Positions 23,314 through 32,197 are shown, numbered from the stretch's first letter. The stretch is 41,237 nucleotides of DNA from Sphingobium lactosutens (GCF_013393185.1 NZ_QJQX01000074.1:1-41237), one strand, 5' to 3'. The notes: generated by a model from the letters alone, not told the origin. Numbers and translations: made by a program.

Positions 23314-23958
23314 TCAGACGCGGATCAGCCCGCCCCGAACGGCATAGCCGCGATAGAGCGTCCGGCTGTGCGGGAATCCGCCCATATCCTGCGCCAGCCG
23401 CTCGATCGCAGGTTTCAGGTCATGGCGCGGCGACACATGGAAGCGCCCCAGCCAGCCGAACAGCGCCCGCCGCCATAGCGCCGGCAGTTCGTCCTGCTGG
23501 CCGAAGTCGACAATCTCCAGCTTGCCGCCCGGCGCCACGCAGCGCGCCGCTTGGCGCAGCGCCATTTCCCATTCGGGGATCATCGACAGCGCATAGCTGA
23601 TGAACACCCGCTCGAACCTCGCGCGGCCGAACAACGCCTGCGCATCGAAACCGCACGCATCACCCTGCGCCAGCGTCACCCGATCGCCCACGCCCGCCTT
23701 CGTCACCGACGCGCGCGCTGTCTCCAGCATCGCCTCGCTGATGTCGACGCCATAGAGCCGCGCCTGCGGCCAGGCCTTGCCCACTGCGATCAGGTTGCGC
23801 CCGGTGCCGCAGCCAATCTCCAGCACCGCGCCGCCCGCCGGCGGATCGAGATCGGCGATCAGCCCGTCCCGTCCCAGCAGATAATATTTGCGCGTGAGGT
23901 CGTAGATATGCCGTTGATAGCGGTATACCCCATCCATCAACTGGCTATGGCCGCTCAC
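23314..23958 (-). CDS. btaB: Betaine lipid N-methyltransferase
   Basis: BtaB adds three methyl groups to diacylglycerylhomoserine to give the betaine lipid DGTS. This 214-residue class I methyltransferase starts MSGHSQLMDGVYRYQRHIYD. Its SAM motif is VLEIGCGTGRNLIAVGK (about 46-62), the acidic loop is YGVDISEAML (about 69-78), and the post-motif FISYALSMIPEW (about 119) is typical. It overlaps the end of btaA by four bases (ATGA), so the two act as one unit. DGTS replaces phospholipids under phosphate limitation in other bacteria. Confidence 0.92.
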   Translation of the reverse strand: MSGHSQLMDGVYRYQRHIYDLTRKYYLLGRDGLIADLDPPAGGAVLEIGCGTGRNLIAVGKAWPQARLYGVDISEAMLETARASVTKAGVGDRVTLAQGDACGFDAQALFGRARFERVFISYALSMIPEWEMALRQAARCVAPGGKLEIVDFGQQDELPALWRRALFGWLGRFHVSPRHDLKPAIERLAQDMGGFPHSRTLYRGYAVRGGLIRV

Positions 23959-25187
23959 AGCACATCCTTCAGCACATAGAGATGGACCCCGCCATAGATG
24001 GCCGAGCGGTCGCGCGCCGTATAATCGAGCGACTCTTCCGCCCGATAGTCCCAGCGGTTCAGCACGGCATCGACCACCCGCCCCGGCAATATGCTGGGTT
24101 CGCCCGCGGTGCGGAACAGCACGCGTGCGCCGGGCTTTGCTGTCCGTGTGATCTGCGCCCAGATCGCGTTCAGTTGCTCATCGTCCATCCAGTCCTGCGC
24201 GTCGAGCAGGATATAGCGGTCGCACGACGCATCCGGCTGGCTGGCAAGAAAGTCGGTGAAATTGATATGCCGCACATCGACCCGCTCGGCCCGCGCGCGC
24301 ACCGCCTCATGGTTCGCCGCCTGGAGATAGGGCGGCAGCGGCCCCTCACCCCCGGCATAACCACGCCCGAAAGCCTGCACCGCGAAATAATTGTCCTTGA
24401 GGTCGAAGTCGCAGGCCAGCTTCTTGAGCCGCGCCTTCAGCACAGTGTCCATCCGGTCGTCGCCCGCCAGCGCCTCGAACTGCGCGGGCGGGATGCCGAG
24501 GCCGAAGAGCGAGGCAGGCTGGCTGGTCAGCCAGCGCACGAAGCCCTTGTCGAAGATCGGCGCCAGTTCACGCTCGAAAATCTCGACCTGCTCCTCGCGG
24601 CTCTGCGCGTCCAGCATCCGCTTGGGGTTTACGCCATGCACCCGCGCCAGCAGATGCGCCGCGCCGATAAAGCGGCCGAGCAGCCCATGCTTGTAGATGC
24701 CGCGCGCGAAACCGCCGATGCGGCGGCGGCCGATCATGTCGCGTCCTTCCCAGTAGCGGCGGGTCGCCTCGTCCAGATGCGGCGCGACCACGCTCCTATA
24801 GGCGGCGACATTCGCCTTGTTATCGGCCTGCGCGAAAAAGCGGTGGAAGGCGGCATGATCGGGCAGCTTGCGCGCCGCCATCAGCTTCAGCTTGTTGAGC
24901 GCGATATGCGCGGTGTTTAGGTCGACCGCCGTGATCTTCGCGGGGTCGGCGGTCAGGTAGGAGAGCACGTTGCAGCCACCCGACGCGATCGTCACCACAT
25001 GGCTGTCGGGCGTGATCGCCAGCGCTTCCATGTCCACCGCCGGATCTTCCCAGATCTGGGCATAGACCAGGCCTCGAAAAGCGAAGGTGAAGGCGCGCTC
25101 AAGCAATCCCTGTTTCGACAGGTGGCGGTGGCGGTGCACCGCATTGGTGATTTTCTTGTGGCCGATATCACTGGCTGTTACTGCCAT
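23955..25187 (-). CDS. btaA: Diacylglycerol 3-amino-3-carboxypropyltransferase
   Basis: BtaA transfers the 3-amino-3-carboxypropyl group of SAM to diacylglycerol, the first step of DGTS synthesis. The 410-residue protein (DUF3419) starts MAVTASDIGHKKITNAVHRH. Conserved features include FRGLVYAQIWEDPAVDMEAL (about 40), TIASGGCNVLSYL (about 68), ITAVDLNTAHIALNKLKL (about 85) and DRYILLDAQDWMDDEQLNAI near the end. ATG 25,187 is chosen because of the ribosome site GAGGAG; the longer upstream frame lacks one. It heads the btaAB unit and is divergent from the exonuclease gene. Confidence 0.95.
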   Translation of the reverse strand: MAVTASDIGHKKITNAVHRHRHLSKQGLLERAFTFAFRGLVYAQIWEDPAVDMEALAITPDSHVVTIASGGCNVLSYLTADPAKITAVDLNTAHIALNKLKLMAARKLPDHAAFHRFFAQADNKANVAAYRSVVAPHLDEATRRYWEGRDMIGRRRIGGFARGIYKHGLLGRFIGAAHLLARVHGVNPKRMLDAQSREEQVEIFERELAPIFDKGFVRWLTSQPASLFGLGIPPAQFEALAGDDRMDTVLKARLKKLACDFDLKDNYFAVQAFGRGYAGGEGPLPPYLQAANHEAVRARAERVDVRHINFTDFLASQPDASCDRYILLDAQDWMDDEQLNAIWAQITRTAKPGARVLFRTAGEPSILPGRVVDAVLNRWDYRAEESLDYTARDRSAIYGGVHLYVLKDVL

Positions 25188-25317
25188 GGCGCACTCCTCG
25201 CTGCCGGGTCGTTCCCGCGCCGATAGGGCAATGGCATGTCGGCCGCATGACGCACGGGTTACGCGGCGATGACTCCTCTTGCGGAACCATGACGCCCTCT
25301 CCCATCTTCTGCACTTG

Positions 25318-26313
25318 ATGGCCCACTGGATCGAACCGCACCCTACCGGCATCTATGTCCGCCCCGCCGATGCGTGGATCGACCCGTCGCTGCCGCAGGA
25401 GCGCGCGCTGGTGACGCACGGCCATGCCGACCATGCGCGCGGCGGCCATGGCCATGTCTGGGCGACGCGCGAGACTTTGGCGATCATGGCGTTGCGTTAC
25501 GGCACCGCCAGCGGCACGGCGGTCGGCTATGGCGAAGAGGCGCGAATGGGCGGCGTGACGATCCGCTATGTCCCTGCCGGCCATGTGCTGGGATCGGCGC
25601 AGATCGTGCTGGAACATGCCGGCGAGCGCGTGGTCGTCACCGGCGATTACAAGCGCCGCCCCGACCCCACCTGCAAGCCGTTCGAGCCGGTCCCCTGCGA
25701 CATTTTCGTGACGGAGGCGACCTTCGGGCTGCCGGTGTTCCGCCACCCCGACACGGGCAGCGAGATGGACCGGCTGCTCGCCGCGCTCCATGCCCATCCG
25801 GACCGCTGCGTGCTGGTCGGCGCCTATGCGCTGGGCAAGGCGCAGCGCGTCATCTGCGAATTGCGGGCGCGCGGCCATCATGATCCCATCTATATCCATG
25901 GCGCGCTGGAGCGGATGTGCGCCCTCTATGCGGATTTCGGCATCGACATGGGCGAACTGCGTCCGGCGACGGGGGTGCCCACCAAGGACATGCGCGGAGC
26001 TATCGTCCTGTCGCCGCCATCCGCCCTCAACGACCGCTGGAGCCGCCGCCTGCCCGATCCCATCACTGCCATGGCGTCCGGCTGGATGCGGGTGCGCCAG
26101 CGCGCGCGGCAGAAGAATGTCGAACTGCCGCTGGTCATTTCCGACCATGCCGACTGGGACGAGTTGACCGACACGATCCGCGAGGTCGCGCCGACCGAAA
26201 CATGGATCACCCATGGCCGGGAGGAAGCCCTGCTCCACTGGTGCATGACCCACCAGATCCGCGCCCGCGCGCTGGCGCTGGTCGGCCGCGAAGATGATGA
26301 GGATGAGGGGTGA
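25318..26313 (+). CDS. Ligase-associated DNA exonuclease
   Basis: This 331-residue protein is a metallo-beta-lactamase/beta-CASP-fold nuclease of the kind encoded next to ATP-dependent DNA ligases and thought to process ends in DNA repair. The first metal motif is VTHGHADHARGG (about 35), VVTGDYKRRPDPT supplies the Asp ligand, and VTEATFGLPVF, VGAYALGKAQRV and ISDHADWDELTD are typical beta-CASP segments. ATG 25,318 fits the family start (MAHWIEPHPTGIYVRPAD); the extension to 25,279 is unlikely. A perfect 27-bp palindrome separates it from the ligase. It often comes with an Lhr-type helicase, not visible here. Confidence 0.92.
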   Translation: MAHWIEPHPTGIYVRPADAWIDPSLPQERALVTHGHADHARGGHGHVWATRETLAIMALRYGTASGTAVGYGEEARMGGVTIRYVPAGHVLGSAQIVLEHAGERVVVTGDYKRRPDPTCKPFEPVPCDIFVTEATFGLPVFRHPDTGSEMDRLLAALHAHPDRCVLVGAYALGKAQRVICELRARGHHDPIYIHGALERMCALYADFGIDMGELRPATGVPTKDMRGAIVLSPPSALNDRWSRRLPDPITAMASGWMRVRQRARQKNVELPLVISDHADWDELTDTIREVAPTETWITHGREEALLHWCMTHQIRARALALVGREDDEDEG

Positions 26314-26333
26314 TGCGATCCAGCACCTCCCCT

Positions 26334-26397
26334 CCGTTCGGTTCGAGCCTGTCGAGAACCTTAGCGCGATGGTTCTCGACAGGCTCGAACCGAACGG
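26334..26397. repeat. Perfect 27-bp inverted repeat before the ligase gene
   Basis: Bases 26334-26360 and 26371-26397 are exact complements around the loop TTAGCGCGAT. The core GTTCGAGCCTGTCGAGAAC is a frequent dispersed palindrome in sphingomonads. Its right arm runs into the ligase ribosome site GGGAGGG (26396-26402). Confidence 0.9.
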
Positions 26398-26407
26398 GAG
26401 GGATGCT

Positions 26408-27991
26408 ATGAGGCAATTCTCCCAACTCCTCGACGGCCTCATCTACACCCGTTCGCGCAACGGCAAGCTCGACCTGATCGCCGCCTATATGCGCGACGCG
26501 CCCGATCCCGACCGGGGCTGGGCGCTCGCCGCGCTGACCGGCAATCTCGATCTCAAGGCCGTCAAATCCTCCGCCATCGGGGAGATGATCCGCGCCCGCA
26601 CCGATCCGGTCCTCTACGAAATGAGCCGCGACTATGTCGGCGACCTCGCCGAAACTGTCGCCCTGCTCTGGCCTAAGCGCGAAGACCAGCCCGCCGAACT
26701 GGACGACGGCTCGCTCAGCCTGTCCGCCGTCATCGACCGCCTGCACGCTATCAGCCGCGCCGCCGCGCCGGACGCGCTGGCGCAGATGATGGATCATCTC
26801 GATTCCTCCGGCCGCTTCGCTCTGCTGAAACTTGCCACGGGGGGCTTGCGCGTCGGCATCTCCGCCCGCCTCGCCAAGACTGGCTTCGCCCAGGCTTTCG
26901 GCCTCGACGTCGACGATGTGGAACAGGTCTGGCACGCCCTCGCCCCACCCTACACAGCCCTGTTCGACTGGGCCGAAGGCCGCAGCGGCCGTCCCGATCC
27001 CGAAGGCACGCCCTATTTCCGCCCCTTCATGCTCGCCCATCCGCTGGAGGCCGACAGCGTCGACCTCACCGACTATGCCGCCGAATGGAAATGGGACGGC
27101 ATCCGCATCCAGATCGTCGGAACGGGCAAGGAAACGCGCCTCTACAGCCGGGCGGGCGACGATATCAGCGGCAGCTTCCCCGAAATCGCGCAGGCCTTCA
27201 CCGGCCATGCCGTGCTGGACGGCGAACTGCTGGTGCGGGGCGAATTTCAGGGTGGAGAGGCCGCCAGCTTCAACGCCCTGCAACAACGGCTCGGGCGCAA
27301 GGCCGTCACGGCGAAGATGATGGACGATTATCCCGCCTTCGTCCGCCTCTACGACCTGCTGATCGAGGGCGATGACGATCTGCGCGCCCTCCCTTGGGAA
27401 CAGCGCCGCGCCCGGCTGGAAGCCTATATGGCGCAGCTTCCCGCCGACCGTTTCGACCTCTCGGCCGTCATCGATGCGCCCGACTTCGAGGCGCTTGCCG
27501 ACATCCGCGCCGGCGCCCGCGACGCCGCGATCGAAGGGGTCATGCTCAAGCGCCGCGACAGCCCCTACGTCGCCGGGCGCAAGGCCGCGCTCTGGTATAA
27601 ATGGAAGCGCGATCCGCTAACCGCCGACTGCGTCATGATGTACGCCCAGCGCGGCCACGGCAAACGCTCCTCCTTCTATTCCGACTACACATTCGGCTGC
27701 TGGACCGAGGACGGCGAACTGCTGCCCGTGGGCAAGGCCTATAGCGGCTTCACCGACGAGGAGCTGAAATGGCTCGACCGCTTCGTGCGGGGCAATACCG
27801 TCAACCGCTTCGGCCCGGTGCGGGAGGTGGAGAAAACGCTGGTGCTGGAAGTTGCGTTCGACAGCATCCATGACAGCAAGCGGCATAAGTCGGGGCTGGC
27901 GATGCGCTTTCCCCGGATCGCGCGCATACGCAAGGACAAGCCGGCGCAGGAGGCGGATACGGTGGCGGGATTGCGCAAGCTGGTGAGCTGA
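26408..27991 (+). CDS. ATP-dependent DNA ligase
   Basis: This 527-residue enzyme seals nicks in DNA with ATP and belongs to the class encoded beside the ligase-associated exonuclease. The AMP-accepting lysine is Lys228 in EWKWDGIRIQ. Other nucleotidyltransferase motifs follow in order: LYSRAGDDISGSFPE (III region), LDGELLVRG (IIIa/IV region), EGVMLKRRDSPYVAGRK (IV) and LWYKWKRDPLTADCVM (V). The OB domain ends SKRHKSGLAMRFPRIARIRKD. ATG 26,408 is placed by GGGAGGG and the family start MRQFSQLLDGLIYTRSRNGK. The upstream in-frame codons are repeat-derived. Confidence 0.95.
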   Translation: MRQFSQLLDGLIYTRSRNGKLDLIAAYMRDAPDPDRGWALAALTGNLDLKAVKSSAIGEMIRARTDPVLYEMSRDYVGDLAETVALLWPKREDQPAELDDGSLSLSAVIDRLHAISRAAAPDALAQMMDHLDSSGRFALLKLATGGLRVGISARLAKTGFAQAFGLDVDDVEQVWHALAPPYTALFDWAEGRSGRPDPEGTPYFRPFMLAHPLEADSVDLTDYAAEWKWDGIRIQIVGTGKETRLYSRAGDDISGSFPEIAQAFTGHAVLDGELLVRGEFQGGEAASFNALQQRLGRKAVTAKMMDDYPAFVRLYDLLIEGDDDLRALPWEQRRARLEAYMAQLPADRFDLSAVIDAPDFEALADIRAGARDAAIEGVMLKRRDSPYVAGRKAALWYKWKRDPLTADCVMMYAQRGHGKRSSFYSDYTFGCWTEDGELLPVGKAYSGFTDEELKWLDRFVRGNTVNRFGPVREVEKTLVLEVAFDSIHDSKRHKSGLAMRFPRIARIRKDKPAQEADTVAGLRKLVS

Positions 27992-28020
27992 CGCATGATA
28001 TGATCAAAGGGAGAACGGAT

Positions 28021-28368
28021 ATGGCCTATGAAGGAAGCTGCCACTGCGGCGCGGTGACATTCAGCGTCAATGCCGACGCGCCGACCGAAGCAATGACCTG
28101 CAACTGCTCCCATTGCAGCCGCAAGGGCTTCGTCCTGACCTTCGTGCCGGTGGACCAGTTCACCCTGGAAAGTGGCGAAGACCAGCTTACCGACTATCTC
28201 TTCTACAAGCACAATATCACGCATCAATTCTGCAAAACCTGCGGCACGGAAGCCTTCGCCAAGGGCAAATCGCCGCAGGGAGAAATGCGCGCGATCAATC
28301 TGCGCTGCGTGCCATCGGTCGATATCGATGCGCTGACGATCAACAAGGTGGACGGCGCCAGTTTCTAA
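28021..28368 (+). CDS. GFA/CENP-V family zinc protein
   Basis: This 115-residue protein carries the usual glutathione-dependent formaldehyde-activating-type zinc motifs: SCHCGAVTF at the start, CNCSHCSRKG (about 29-37) and FCKTCGTEAF (about 77-85). Most members are not true formaldehyde enzymes and their substrates are not known. The ATG follows AGGGAGAACGGAT. It is 30 bases after the ligase stop and may be co-transcribed with it. Confidence 0.9.
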   Translation: MAYEGSCHCGAVTFSVNADAPTEAMTCNCSHCSRKGFVLTFVPVDQFTLESGEDQLTDYLFYKHNITHQFCKTCGTEAFAKGKSPQGEMRAINLRCVPSVDIDALTINKVDGASF

Positions 28369-28376
28369 GTCTGACT

Positions 28377-28404
28377 TTGCGCTGTCACGCGACGTCCCTA
28401 TATG
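28377..28404 (+). promoter_or_regulatory. Possible promoter for the polyamine cluster
   Basis: TTGCGC (28377-28382) and TATATG (28399-28404) are spaced by 16 bases in the 80-base gap before the carboxynorspermidine synthase gene. The match is moderate and the call tentative. Confidence 0.3.
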
Positions 28405-28449
28405 GGCGCTTTCGCGCGTCGGGCGCGGCACAGCTATGGAGCAGTTGAA

Positions 28450-29655
28450 TTGAGCAAGGTTCTGGTCATTGGCGCGGGCGGCGTGGGTTCTGTCGCGGTT
28501 CACAAGATGGCGATGAATCCTGATATTTTCAGCCATATCACGCTCGCCAGCCGTCGCATCATCAGCTGCGAAAAAGTCGCCGAATCGGTGAAGGCCCGCA
28601 CCGGCGTGACCATCGACGTGGCGCAGGTCGACGCCGACAATGTCGAAGAGACGATCGCCCTCATCGAGAAAGTCCAACCCAAGCTGGTCGTCAACCTGGC
28701 CCTTCCCTATCAGGATCTGGCGATCATGGACGCCTGCCTCGCGACCAGGACCGACTATCTCGACACCGCGAACTACGAACCGCGCGACACCGCGAAATTC
28801 GAATATAGCTGGCAGTGGGCGTATCAGGACCGCTTCAAGGAAGCCGGCATCATGGCGCTGCTGGGTTCGGGCTTCGACCCCGGCGTCACCAGCGTCTTCG
28901 CCAGCTACATCAAGAAGCATCTGCTCGACCAGATCGACACGCTCGACATTCTCGACTGCAATGGCGGCGACCATGGCCAGCATTTCGCCACCAACTTCAA
29001 CCCGGAAATCAACATCCGCGAAGTGACCGCCCCGTCGCGTCACTGGCTGAACGGCGAATGGGTCGAAGGCCCGGCGCTCAGCCACAAGCAGGTGTTCGAC
29101 TTCGACCAAGTGGGCGAAAAGAACATGTACCTCATGTATCATGAGGAACTGGAATCGCTCGCGACCCACTATCCGGAAATCAAGCGCATCCGCTTCTGGA
29201 TGACTTTCGGCGACGCGTACCTCAAGCATCTCGAAGTGCTGCAGAATGTCGGCATGACCCGGATCGATCCGGTCATCTACAATGGCCAGGAAATCATTCC
29301 GCTCCAGTTCCTGAAGGCGGTTTTGCCCGAACCGTCGAGCCTGGGTTCCACCACCAAGGGCAAGACCAACATCGGCGACATCGCCACCGGCCAGAAGGAC
29401 GGTCAGGACAAGACCGTCTACATCTATCAGGTCTGCGACCATGAGGACGCCTATGCCGAAACCGGCAACCAGGCGGTCAGCTACACCACCGGCGTGCCCG
29501 CGATGATCGGCGCCGCCATGATGCTGACCGGCGCCTGGAAGGGAGAAGGCGTGTTCAACATCGAGCAGTTCGATCCCGATCCCTTCATGGACATGCTGAA
29601 CAAGCATGGCCTGCCCTGGCAGGTGAAGGAACTGGACGCACCGCTGGATTTCTAA
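28450..29655 (+). CDS. Carboxynorspermidine synthase (saccharopine dehydrogenase-like)
   Basis: The enzyme condenses aspartate semialdehyde with a diamine (putrescine or diaminopropane) using NADPH, giving carboxyspermidine or carboxynorspermidine. The 401-residue protein starts MSKVLVIGAGGVGSVAVHKM, with the Rossmann motif GAGGVG. The family segments AIMDACLATRTDYLDTANYE, GSGFDPGVTSVFASY and DCNGGDHGQHFATNFNPE are present. TTG 28,450 is used because GGAG lies 8 bases upstream and gives the family N-terminus; the in-frame ATG 48 bases earlier lies outside the conserved start. The decarboxylase and ornithine decarboxylase for the same pathway follow downstream. Confidence 0.93.
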   Translation: MSKVLVIGAGGVGSVAVHKMAMNPDIFSHITLASRRIISCEKVAESVKARTGVTIDVAQVDADNVEETIALIEKVQPKLVVNLALPYQDLAIMDACLATRTDYLDTANYEPRDTAKFEYSWQWAYQDRFKEAGIMALLGSGFDPGVTSVFASYIKKHLLDQIDTLDILDCNGGDHGQHFATNFNPEINIREVTAPSRHWLNGEWVEGPALSHKQVFDFDQVGEKNMYLMYHEELESLATHYPEIKRIRFWMTFGDAYLKHLEVLQNVGMTRIDPVIYNGQEIIPLQFLKAVLPEPSSLGSTTKGKTNIGDIATGQKDGQDKTVYIYQVCDHEDAYAETGNQAVSYTTGVPAMIGAAMMLTGAWKGEGVFNIEQFDPDPFMDMLNKHGLPWQVKELDAPLDF

Positions 29656-29677
29656 GCGGCGGTTGTATCTGAAACCT

Positions 29678-29766
29678 CGTCATTCCCGCGGAAGCGGGAA
29701 CCCATCTCCAGGCCTCACATCTGGAGATGGGGCAGGAGATGGATCCCCGCCTGCACGGGGATGACG
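29678..29766. repeat. Composite palindromic repeat (three hairpins)
   Basis: The outer arms CGTCATTCCC (29678-29687) and GGGGATGACG (29757-29766) match with one wobble. Inside lie TTCCCGC/GCGGGAA (29683-29700), CCATCTCCAG/CTGGAGATGG (29702-29730) and ATCCCCG/CGGGGAT (29743-29762). It resembles the CGTCATTCCCGC-type dispersed repeat of alphaproteobacteria and lies between the synthase and the hydrolase. Confidence 0.85.
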
Positions 29767-29778
29767 GAGTTGGCCGGA

Positions 29779-30870
29779 ATGCGAAACCTTATGGGCGCCG
29801 TTCTGGCCCTTTCACTATTTGCTTCAGCCGCCACGGCGCAGCAGCCCGCCGATCCCTACGCCATGGCAAAGGAGATCGTCGCCGACATCAACCGGATCGT
29901 CACGCCAAACGGCGTGCAGGAAAATCTGGTCGTCACGCTGGGCGGCGCGCGGCAGGCGATCAATGTGCGCGGCGCCGACCGGGCCAACCCGATCCTCATC
30001 TACGTCCATGGCGGCCCCGGCGCGGTGGAAATGCCCTTCGCCTGGTCGTTCCAGCGGCCATGGGAGGATGTCTTCACCGTCGTTCAGTGGGACCAGCGCG
30101 GCGCGGGCAAAAGCTATGCGCTGAACGATCCCAAGGCGATCGCGCCCACCATGACGCTGGATCGCTATCGCGACGATGCGATCGAACTGATCGACTATCT
30201 CAAGGCCCGCTATGGCAAGCGCAAGGTCTTCCTGCTCGGCCATAGCTGGGGGTCTGCGGTCGGCCTGTCGGTCGCGATCAAACGGCCCGACCTTCTCTAC
30301 GCCTATGTCGGCATGGGCCAGGCGATCGACTTCCGCGCCGGCGAGCGCATGGGCATGGACTGGACCATCGCGCAGGCGAAGAAGGCCGGCAATGCCGAAG
30401 CGGTAAAGGCGATAAAGGCACTCGCCCCCTATCCCGACAGCGGCCCCTTCACCATCGCCAAGGCTGACGGCTGGCGCAAATATGCCATCGGCTATGGATC
30501 GCTGATGGCCGACCGGCCCGACCCGACGCTCTATTTCCAGACGCCGCGCCTCTCGCCCGACTATACGCCCGAAGACCGCAAGGCGTGGGGCGCAGGCAGC
30601 GAATTTTCGACCACCACCCTGTGGCCGCGCCTCGCCGATGTCAGCTTCGCCAAGATCCGCGAAATGAAGCTGCCGGTCATCATGCTGCTCGGCCGCACAG
30701 ACTATACCGTGCCGTCGCCGCTCGCCGCGCAGTGGATGGACCGGTTGAAAGCCCCCGCCAAGAAAACCATCTGGTTCGAGCATTCAGCCCATATGCCGAT
30801 GGTCGAGGAACCGGGACTGGTTCTCAAGGCGCTCATCAACGACGTCCGCCCGCTGGCGGATCAGGAGTAA
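29779..30870 (+). CDS. Secreted alpha/beta hydrolase, proline iminopeptidase-like
   Basis: This 363-residue serine hydrolase has a signal peptide (MRNLMGAVLALSLFASAATA, cleavage near AQQ), so it acts in the periplasm or outside. The oxyanion-hole motif is HGGPGAVEMPF, the nucleophile is the Ser of LLGHSWGSAVGL, the acid is probably Asp in LLGRTDYTVPS, and the His is in EHSAHMPMVEEP. WDQRGAGKSYALND is typical of proline iminopeptidase relatives. ATG 29,779 is chosen because an upstream ATG is formed by the end of a dispersed repeat. It lies between two polyamine genes but no link to that pathway is evident. Confidence 0.88.
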   Translation: MRNLMGAVLALSLFASAATAQQPADPYAMAKEIVADINRIVTPNGVQENLVVTLGGARQAINVRGADRANPILIYVHGGPGAVEMPFAWSFQRPWEDVFTVVQWDQRGAGKSYALNDPKAIAPTMTLDRYRDDAIELIDYLKARYGKRKVFLLGHSWGSAVGLSVAIKRPDLLYAYVGMGQAIDFRAGERMGMDWTIAQAKKAGNAEAVKAIKALAPYPDSGPFTIAKADGWRKYAIGYGSLMADRPDPTLYFQTPRLSPDYTPEDRKAWGAGSEFSTTTLWPRLADVSFAKIREMKLPVIMLLGRTDYTVPSPLAAQWMDRLKAPAKKTIWFEHSAHMPMVEEPGLVLKALINDVRPLADQE

Positions 30871-30877
30871 CTATTTC

Positions 30878-32050
30878 ATGGAAACCAAGGCCGGCGATCC
30901 CGCCGCTTTCGCCCGCTTCGACCTGTATCGCGTTCCCTCGCCCGCCTTCGTCGTTGACGAGGCCGCAATCCGCCGCAACCTGACGGTCCTGCGCGACATT
31001 GGCGATCGCGCGGGCATCAAGGTGCTGGGTGCGCTAAAGGCCTTTTCCATGTGGTCGCTGGGCGGCGTGATCGGCGAATATCTGGACGGCGTCTGTGCGT
31101 CGGGCATCTATGAAGCGCGCCTTGGCCGCGAGGAGTATAAGGGCGAGGTCGCGACCTATTGCGCCGCCTACAAGCCCGACGATCTGGCCGAAATCCTCAA
31201 GATTTCCGACCATGTCATCTTCAACAGCCCCGGCCAGATCGCACGGATGAAGCCCGTGATCGACGCCGCCCGTGCCGAAGGCCGCGTCTTCGACATCGGC
31301 CTGCGCCTCAACCCCCTCAATCCCGAAGGGGAAGTGCCGAAATATGACCCGTCGCAGCCGCACAGCCGCCTCGGCTTCCCGATCGACCAGCTGCGAGCCG
31401 AACATCTGGAGGGCGTCGATGGCCTCCATGTCCACAATCTCTGCGAACAGGATTTCCTGCCGCTGGAGCGCACATGGGCGGCGATCGAACCCTATGTCAT
31501 GCCGCATGTCGCCGGCCTTAAATGGTTGAATTTTGGCGGCGGCCATCATGTAACCCGTGCCGATTACCAGATCGACGACCTCATCGCCTTCCTGCAACGG
31601 ATCAAGACGCAGACCGGCCTTGAACTCTATATCGAGCCGGGCGAGGCGATGGCGCTCGACGCAGGCATCCTTGTCGGCGAAATCCTCGACGTGATCGACA
31701 ATGGCATGCCCGTCGCGATCACCGATATCAGCGCCACCTGCCACATGCCCGACGTGATCGAGGCGCCCTATCGCCCCGCCATGCTGCATGAGCAGGCCGA
31801 TGGCCCCGTCACTCGACTCGGTGGCCCTTCCTGCCTCGCGGGCGACATCATCGGCGACTATCGAGTCCCCGGCGGCGCGGAACCCGGCGCACGGATCGCC
31901 TTCCTCGACCAGGCCCATTATTCTATGGTGAAGACCAACACCTTCAACGGCGTCCCCTTGCCGGCCATCTGGCTGTGGAACAGCGATACGGATCAACTTA
32001 CGGAAATCCGGTCATTTTCCTATGACGACTTCAAGGCTCGTCTCTCGTGA
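30878..32050 (+). CDS. nspC: Carboxynorspermidine decarboxylase
   Basis: This fold-III PLP decarboxylase turns carboxyspermidine or carboxynorspermidine into the polyamine. The 390-residue length fits. The PLP lysine is Lys54 in LGALKAFSMW. Further family motifs are SGIYEARLGREE, NPLNPEGEVPKYDPSQPHSR, HNLCEQDF, NFGGGHHVTRADY, YIEPGEA and SATCHMPDVIEAPYRP. A ribosome site AGGAG overlaps the stop of the hydrolase upstream. With the synthase at 28,450 and the ornithine decarboxylase downstream it completes a spermidine route that does not use decarboxylated SAM. Confidence 0.95.
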   Translation: METKAGDPAAFARFDLYRVPSPAFVVDEAAIRRNLTVLRDIGDRAGIKVLGALKAFSMWSLGGVIGEYLDGVCASGIYEARLGREEYKGEVATYCAAYKPDDLAEILKISDHVIFNSPGQIARMKPVIDAARAEGRVFDIGLRLNPLNPEGEVPKYDPSQPHSRLGFPIDQLRAEHLEGVDGLHVHNLCEQDFLPLERTWAAIEPYVMPHVAGLKWLNFGGGHHVTRADYQIDDLIAFLQRIKTQTGLELYIEPGEAMALDAGILVGEILDVIDNGMPVAITDISATCHMPDVIEAPYRPAMLHEQADGPVTRLGGPSCLAGDIIGDYRVPGGAEPGARIAFLDQAHYSMVKTNTFNGVPLPAIWLWNSDTDQLTEIRSFSYDDFKARLS

Positions 32051-32062
32051 CGCACGTTTCGT

Positions 32063-32197
32063 AGCGGACGGCGCAACAAAATTTTCACATGCGCTTTACA
32101 GGGGGGACCCCTCCGCATATATCGACCGTCCGCTGCCCCATGGGACTTCCACCGCAAGGCAGCTTTTCGCCCTGAACTACACTGGAGGTCCCTTGAG
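32063..32197 (+). promoter_or_regulatory. Structured leader of the ornithine decarboxylase gene (speF-motif type)
   Basis: AGCGGACGG (32063-32071) can pair with CCGTCCGCT (32126-32134), enclosing a hairpin AGGGG/CCCCT (32100-32112). Further on, GCTGCC (32132-32137) pairs with GGCAGC (32157-32162), followed by TTTT. The two long stems share bases 32132-32134, so only one can form at a time, as in an attenuator or riboswitch platform. Alphaproteobacterial ornithine decarboxylase genes are known to carry the Rfam 'speF' leader; position and structure fit, but I cannot run the model. Confidence 0.65.
32089..32175 (+). CDS. Possible leader peptide of ornithine decarboxylase
   Basis: An ATG at 32,089 opens a 28-codon frame (MRFTGGTPPHISTVRC, then PMGLPPQGSFSP) that spans most of the structured leader and stops just before the ribosome site GGAGG. 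There is no clear ribosome site for it. Gammaproteobacterial speF uses a leader peptide that senses ornithine; similarity to that peptide is not visible. This is a hypothesis only. Confidence 0.25.
   Translation: MRFTGGTPPHISTVRCPMGLPPQGSFSP

Noticed and set aside
25188..25317. Pho box upstream of btaA
   Set aside because: Only scattered GTCAT-like words; no pair of 7-base repeats with the right 11-base period was seen.
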